DNA from: Gordonia sp. (in: high G+C Gram-positive bacteria)
GTDB taxonomy: Bacteria > Actinomycetota > Actinomycetes > Mycobacteriales > Mycobacteriaceae
Length of the DNA stretch: 6,974 nucleotides
Assembly: GCA_030152405.1 (NCBI GenBank)
Contig: JASLJL010000377.1
Location: forward strand, 1-6,974
Direction of reading: 5' to 3'
Shown in pieces: positions 4,752 to 6,974 of this stretch. Positions within the stretch are counted from its first letter, which is position 1. The number at the start of each line of letters is the position of its first letter. The position numbers were made by a program, and so were the translations under genes. The notes under the pieces were generated by a model. It made no database searches and had not been told where the DNA came from. It was given only the letters and a program-made list of their open reading frames with translations.

Positions 4752-6041
4752 CTACGCCACCTCGGGACCCGACCGGACAGACGCGCGGTAGCGCCAGAAG
4801 GCGGGGACGGCGAGCGCGGCGAGAACGGTTCCGATGACGACGGCGATGCCGCCGCCCGCGATCGTCACCGCAGTGCCGGCCACTGCGGCCGTCGCACCGT
4901 GTGCGACGTCGGCGATGCGCGGCCCGCCCGCGACGATCACGATGAACACACCCTGCAGACGTCCACGGACGTCGTCGGTGGCAGCGGACTGCAGCATCGT
5001 CTGCCGGAACGCGGCCGACGCCATGTCGGCGGCGCCGCCGACCATCAGCGCGACGACGACGAGCGGCAGGATCGGCAGTGCCGACCCGTGCGCGAAGAAC
5101 AGGAGACCGCCGGACACCGCGACCGACAGGCCCCACACGATGATGCAGATGACGACGGCCCGGCCCTGTCGCTGCACGCGAGAGACCCACCCGGACAGGA
5201 CACCGCCGAGAACCGCGCCCAACGGGATCGCGATGAACAGCAGGGCGAACGCGATGCCGCCGTCCGACGGGCCGCCGAAGCTCTCGTGCGCCATCTGCGG
5301 GAACAGCGCGCGCGGCATGCCGAAGATCATCGCGATCAGATCGACGACGAACGACATCAGGAGGACTGGATGCCCGCGGAGGTAGCCGAGCCCGTCGATC
5401 ACCGACTTGAGCCCGGGAGTCTTGGGCCGTTCGTCGCCGGAGAGCTCCGGAACCAACGAGGGCAGCCCGATCACGGCCCACAGTGTGGCGAGCAGACAGA
5501 TCGCGTCGACCAGGTACAGCAGCGAGAACCCGAGGACGGGGATCAACGCACCGCCGACGAGCGGGCCGGCGATCGCGCCCGCCTGCATCACTGTCATGTT
5601 GAGAGAGTTCGCGGCGGGCAGTTCCTCGGGAGGCAGGATGCGCGGCAGGACGGCCGACCGCGTCGGCTGGTTGACCGCGAAGAACGCCTGCTGAAGCGCG
5701 AACACCCCGAGCAGGATCCACACGTTGTCCCAACCCGCGGCCGACTGGATCCAGAACAGGATGCTCGTCGCGATCAGGCCGACGGTGGTGACGAGCAGGA
5801 TCCGGCGCCGGTCGAACACGTCGGCGAGCGCACCGCCCCACAGTCCGAACACCACGAGCGGCACGAGTCCGAACACGCCGGTCAAACCGACGTATGCCGA
5901 ACTTCCCGTCATCGCGTAGATCTGTGCGGGCACCGCGACGACGGTCAGCTGCGCACCGATGACGGTGACGATGTTGGCCCACCACAGTCGGCGGAAGTGC
6001 GTGTTCGCCAGCGGGGTCGCGTCGGCGAGAAGCTTCCTCAT
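4752..6041 (-). CDS. MFS exporter (MFS_3 / EntS-like)
   Basis: A 429-residue inner-membrane protein of the major facilitator superfamily, expected to use the proton gradient for export. It has about 12 hydrophobic segments, among them roughly 23-42, 48-68, 82-100, 106-122, 155-172, 174-194, 225-245, 262-284, 294-316, 321-338, 363-376 and 390-415, with a charged central loop at about 197-215. Motif A between helices 2 and 3 is clear (GGALADVFDRRRILL, 69-83), as is the QPTRSAVLPRILP stretch (125-137). RLQGVFIVIVAGGPRIADV (361-379) is typical of the EntS-like MFS_3 group. The start is the ATG at 6041, whose A is also the last base of the pdxH stop (TGATG). A longer open frame upstream is only antisense noise over pdxH. 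Coupling to pdxH implies co-expression. The substrate is unknown; relatives export siderophores, macrolides and other compounds. Confidence 0.9.
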   Translation of the reverse strand: MRKLLADATPLANTHFRRLWWANIVTVIGAQLTVVAVPAQIYAMTGSSAYVGLTGVFGLVPLVVFGLWGGALADVFDRRRILLVTTVGLIATSILFWIQSAAGWDNVWILLGVFALQQAFFAVNQPTRSAVLPRILPPEELPAANSLNMTVMQAGAIAGPLVGGALIPVLGFSLLYLVDAICLLATLWAVIGLPSLVPELSGDERPKTPGLKSVIDGLGYLRGHPVLLMSFVVDLIAMIFGMPRALFPQMAHESFGGPSDGGIAFALLFIAIPLGAVLGGVLSGWVSRVQRQGRAVVICIIVWGLSVAVSGGLLFFAHGSALPILPLVVVALMVGGAADMASAAFRQTMLQSAATDDVRGRLQGVFIVIVAGGPRIADVAHGATAAVAGTAVTIAGGGIAVVIGTVLAALAVPAFWRYRASVRSGPEVA

Positions 6042-6736
6042 CAAGGCTGCAGGCGTTCCACGCGCCAACCGTCCCCGTCGCGGACCGCACGCGCCCGGTT
6101 GTGCAGCCGGTCGGCCCGGCCCTGCCAGAATTCGACGACGTCCGGCTCGATCCGGTAGCCGCCCCAGTGGTCGGGCACGGGGACCGGCGTCGACGACGAC
6201 GGTCCGCCGAACTCGTCGGAGACCGCGGCCGCGGCCGCTTCGAGTGCGTCGCGGGACGCGATCGGCCGTGACTGGTCGGACGTCGTCGCCGACAGCTGGG
6301 ACCCTCGCGGACGCGAGTTCCAGTAGGCCTCGGTCTCCGACGGGTCCACTTTCACCACACGTCCCCGGACGTGGATCTGCCGTTCCATCGCGATCCACGG
6401 GAACGTCGCCGAGGCATGGGGATGAGCGGCGATCGCACGGCCCTTGTCGGAGTCGTACCCGGTGAAGAACACGATCCCGGCGTCGGAGACGCCCTTGCAC
6501 AGAACCGTGCGGGTGGCCGGGCGGCCGTCGGCGTCGACGGTCCCGACGATCATCGCGTTGGGTTCCACGACACCGGCTGCGATCGCGTCCGCCAACCACG
6601 TGTCGAACAGTGCGCGCCACGGCGGGTCGCCGACCAGCCAGGACGGATCGAGGTTCTCCGCGACGCCGTCCTTGCCCGTCGGGTCCGCGGCCCCGTATCC
6701 GACGCGCATGCTCGGCAGATCCACTTCGTCGTTCAC
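6041..6736 (-). CDS. pdxH: Pyridoxine/pyridoxamine 5'-phosphate oxidase
   Basis: FMN-dependent cytosolic oxidase that makes pyridoxal 5'-phosphate from pyridoxine or pyridoxamine 5'-phosphate, the last step of B6 synthesis and the salvage route. From the chosen start it has 231 residues, normal for the family. FMN-binding and active-site blocks are RTVLCKGV (76-83), YDSDKGR (94-100), RQIHVRGRV (119-127) and SRPRGSQLSATTSDQS (141-156). The family signature near the end is complete: VEFWQGRADRLHNR (201-214), with R210 and H212 matching the PNP-phosphate-binding Arg and His of E. coli. I chose the GTG at 6736 because TAGCAT ends 7 bases before it and the N-terminus aligns with mycobacterial PdxH recalled from memory. 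GTG at 6724 (AGGAG 11 bases upstream) and ATG at 6709 (MRVGYG) are alternatives. The next gene starts on the last base of its stop codon. Confidence 0.95.
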   Translation of the reverse strand: MNDEVDLPSMRVGYGAADPTGKDGVAENLDPSWLVGDPPWRALFDTWLADAIAAGVVEPNAMIVGTVDADGRPATRTVLCKGVSDAGIVFFTGYDSDKGRAIAAHPHASATFPWIAMERQIHVRGRVVKVDPSETEAYWNSRPRGSQLSATTSDQSRPIASRDALEAAAAAVSDEFGGPSSSTPVPVPDHWGGYRIEPDVVEFWQGRADRLHNRARAVRDGDGWRVERLQP

Positions 6737-6749
6737 TCCTGCGATGCTA
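6737..6749 (-). promoter_or_regulatory. Candidate pdxH promoter (-10) and AGGAG motif
   Basis: On the minus strand TAGCAT (6749-6744) fits TANNNT and is followed by 7 bases and then the GTG at 6736, a leaderless spacing. The same stretch holds AGGAG (6740-6736), which would instead act as ribosome binding site for the GTG at 6724. So either leaderless initiation at 6736 or read-through from the upstream gene with initiation at 6724 is possible. The gap after the upstream reading frame is only 19 bases. Confidence 0.4.
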
Positions 6750-6755
6750 TTCGCC

Positions 6756-6974
6756 TCACCGTCGGGCCCTCTTGCCGACGCCTTCGGGGTACGGCCACGG
6801 CATGGTGACCGAGCGGCCGACGGGGAGCGTCGACCATGTCCGCGCGAAGTCGTCGTATCTGCCGTAGACCTGCTGCAGCAGTTCAGGTCGCACACCGGAG
6901 GCGGCCCCGGCGCAGCAACCGATTTACACGACCAGGCGACCGGCGAGGTCGACCTCTCCCGACGCCGCGACGGC
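6756..6974 (-). pseudogene. C-terminal end of an unrecognised gene with in-frame TAA stop
   Basis: One minus-strand frame from the window edge to the TGA at 6758-6756 has the strong G/C third-position bias of the real genes over 73 codons, but codon 17 is a TAA (6926-6924). Before it reads AVAASGEVDLAGRLVV; after it comes IGCCAGAASGVRPELLQQVY, then GRYDDFARTWSTLPVGRSVT and MPWPYPEGVGKRARR. The bias continues across the stop with no change of frame, as expected for a single gene broken by a point mutation or a sequencing error. Alternatively the first protein ends at the TAA and a short one restarts at the GTG at 6893 (45 residues, MRPELLQQVYG), but no ribosome binding site precedes that GTG. 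I do not recognise the family. It runs in the same direction as pdxH, which starts 19 bases later, so it may have been the first gene of that operon. Confidence 0.5.

Noticed and set aside
4705..6090. Minus-strand open frame (461 codons) overlapping MFS in another phase
   Set aside because: Its translation is almost all Arg, Ala, Gly and Asp with no fold features. It is an out-of-frame shadow of the MFS gene.
4899..6158. Long plus-strand open frame (419 codons) opposite the MFS gene
   Set aside because: Its translation is a low-complexity mix of Arg, Asp, Gln and His, a mirror of the MFS coding frame. The minus strand has clear MFS motifs and membrane segments.
6042..6620. Upstream extension of the MFS reading frame to a 622-residue protein
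   Set aside because: The extra 193 residues lie over pdxH in another phase and are Arg-rich noise. The MFS family start fits the ATG at 6041.
6737..6895. Extension of pdxH to an ATG at 6895 (284 residues)
   Set aside because: The added residues match no PdxH N-terminus and overlap the better coding frame of the upstream gene. The normal family length fits a start at or after 6736.

Overview
The window is very GC-rich, and its coding frames prefer G or C at the third codon position. Several genes appear to have little or no leader. The proteins are closest in type to those of mycolic-acid actinobacteria (Mycobacteriales: Gordonia, Rhodococcus, Mycobacterium and relatives). From memory, the citrate synthase closely resembles mycobacterial GltA2, and the gltA-FKBP gene pair is also found in Corynebacterium. 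The genus cannot be fixed from this window; Gordonia-like is a guess. This looks like an ordinary chromosomal region: I see no mobile element, CRISPR array, tRNA or rRNA.

Layout from left to right. (1) Bases 1-104, minus strand: the first 34 codons of a crotonase-fold enoyl-CoA hydratase/isomerase that runs off the edge. It seems to have its own leaderless promoter. (2) A hairpin terminator at about 151-192 separates it from a two-gene minus-strand operon: citrate synthase (gltA, 577-1887), then 3 bases later a cytosolic FKBP prolyl isomerase (208-573). (3) The gltA leader (1888-2077) holds several inverted repeats and is shared with divergent plus-strand genes. (4) Plus strand: pxpB (2078-2767) and pxpC (2764-3642) overlap by ATGA and encode two subunits of the ATP-dependent 5-oxoprolinase. 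The third subunit, PxpA, is not in the window. (5) Plus strand: a DUF2236/MpaB-family heme oxygenase-like protein (3695-4693). Its -35/-10 promoter is overlaid by a near-perfect 28-bp palindrome that reaches into the start codon. (6) A hairpin at 4687-4711 lies between convergent genes. (7) Minus strand: pdxH (6041-6736) and an MFS exporter (4752-6041) overlap by one base (TGATG). (8) The right edge holds the C-terminal end of an unrecognised minus-strand gene, interrupted by an in-frame TAA.

How the parts relate. GltA makes citrate from acetyl-CoA, the end product of the beta-oxidation in which an enoyl-CoA hydratase would act. The FKBP is probably co-translated with GltA and may help it fold. 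PxpBC recycles 5-oxoproline to glutamate. PdxH makes the cofactor PLP; the substrate of its coupled exporter is unknown. These are mostly housekeeping functions, and I found no convincing new multi-gene system. The most interesting signals are the palindromic operator at the MpaB-family promoter, the perfect 10-bp repeat flanking the pxpB start, and the in-frame stop at the right edge.
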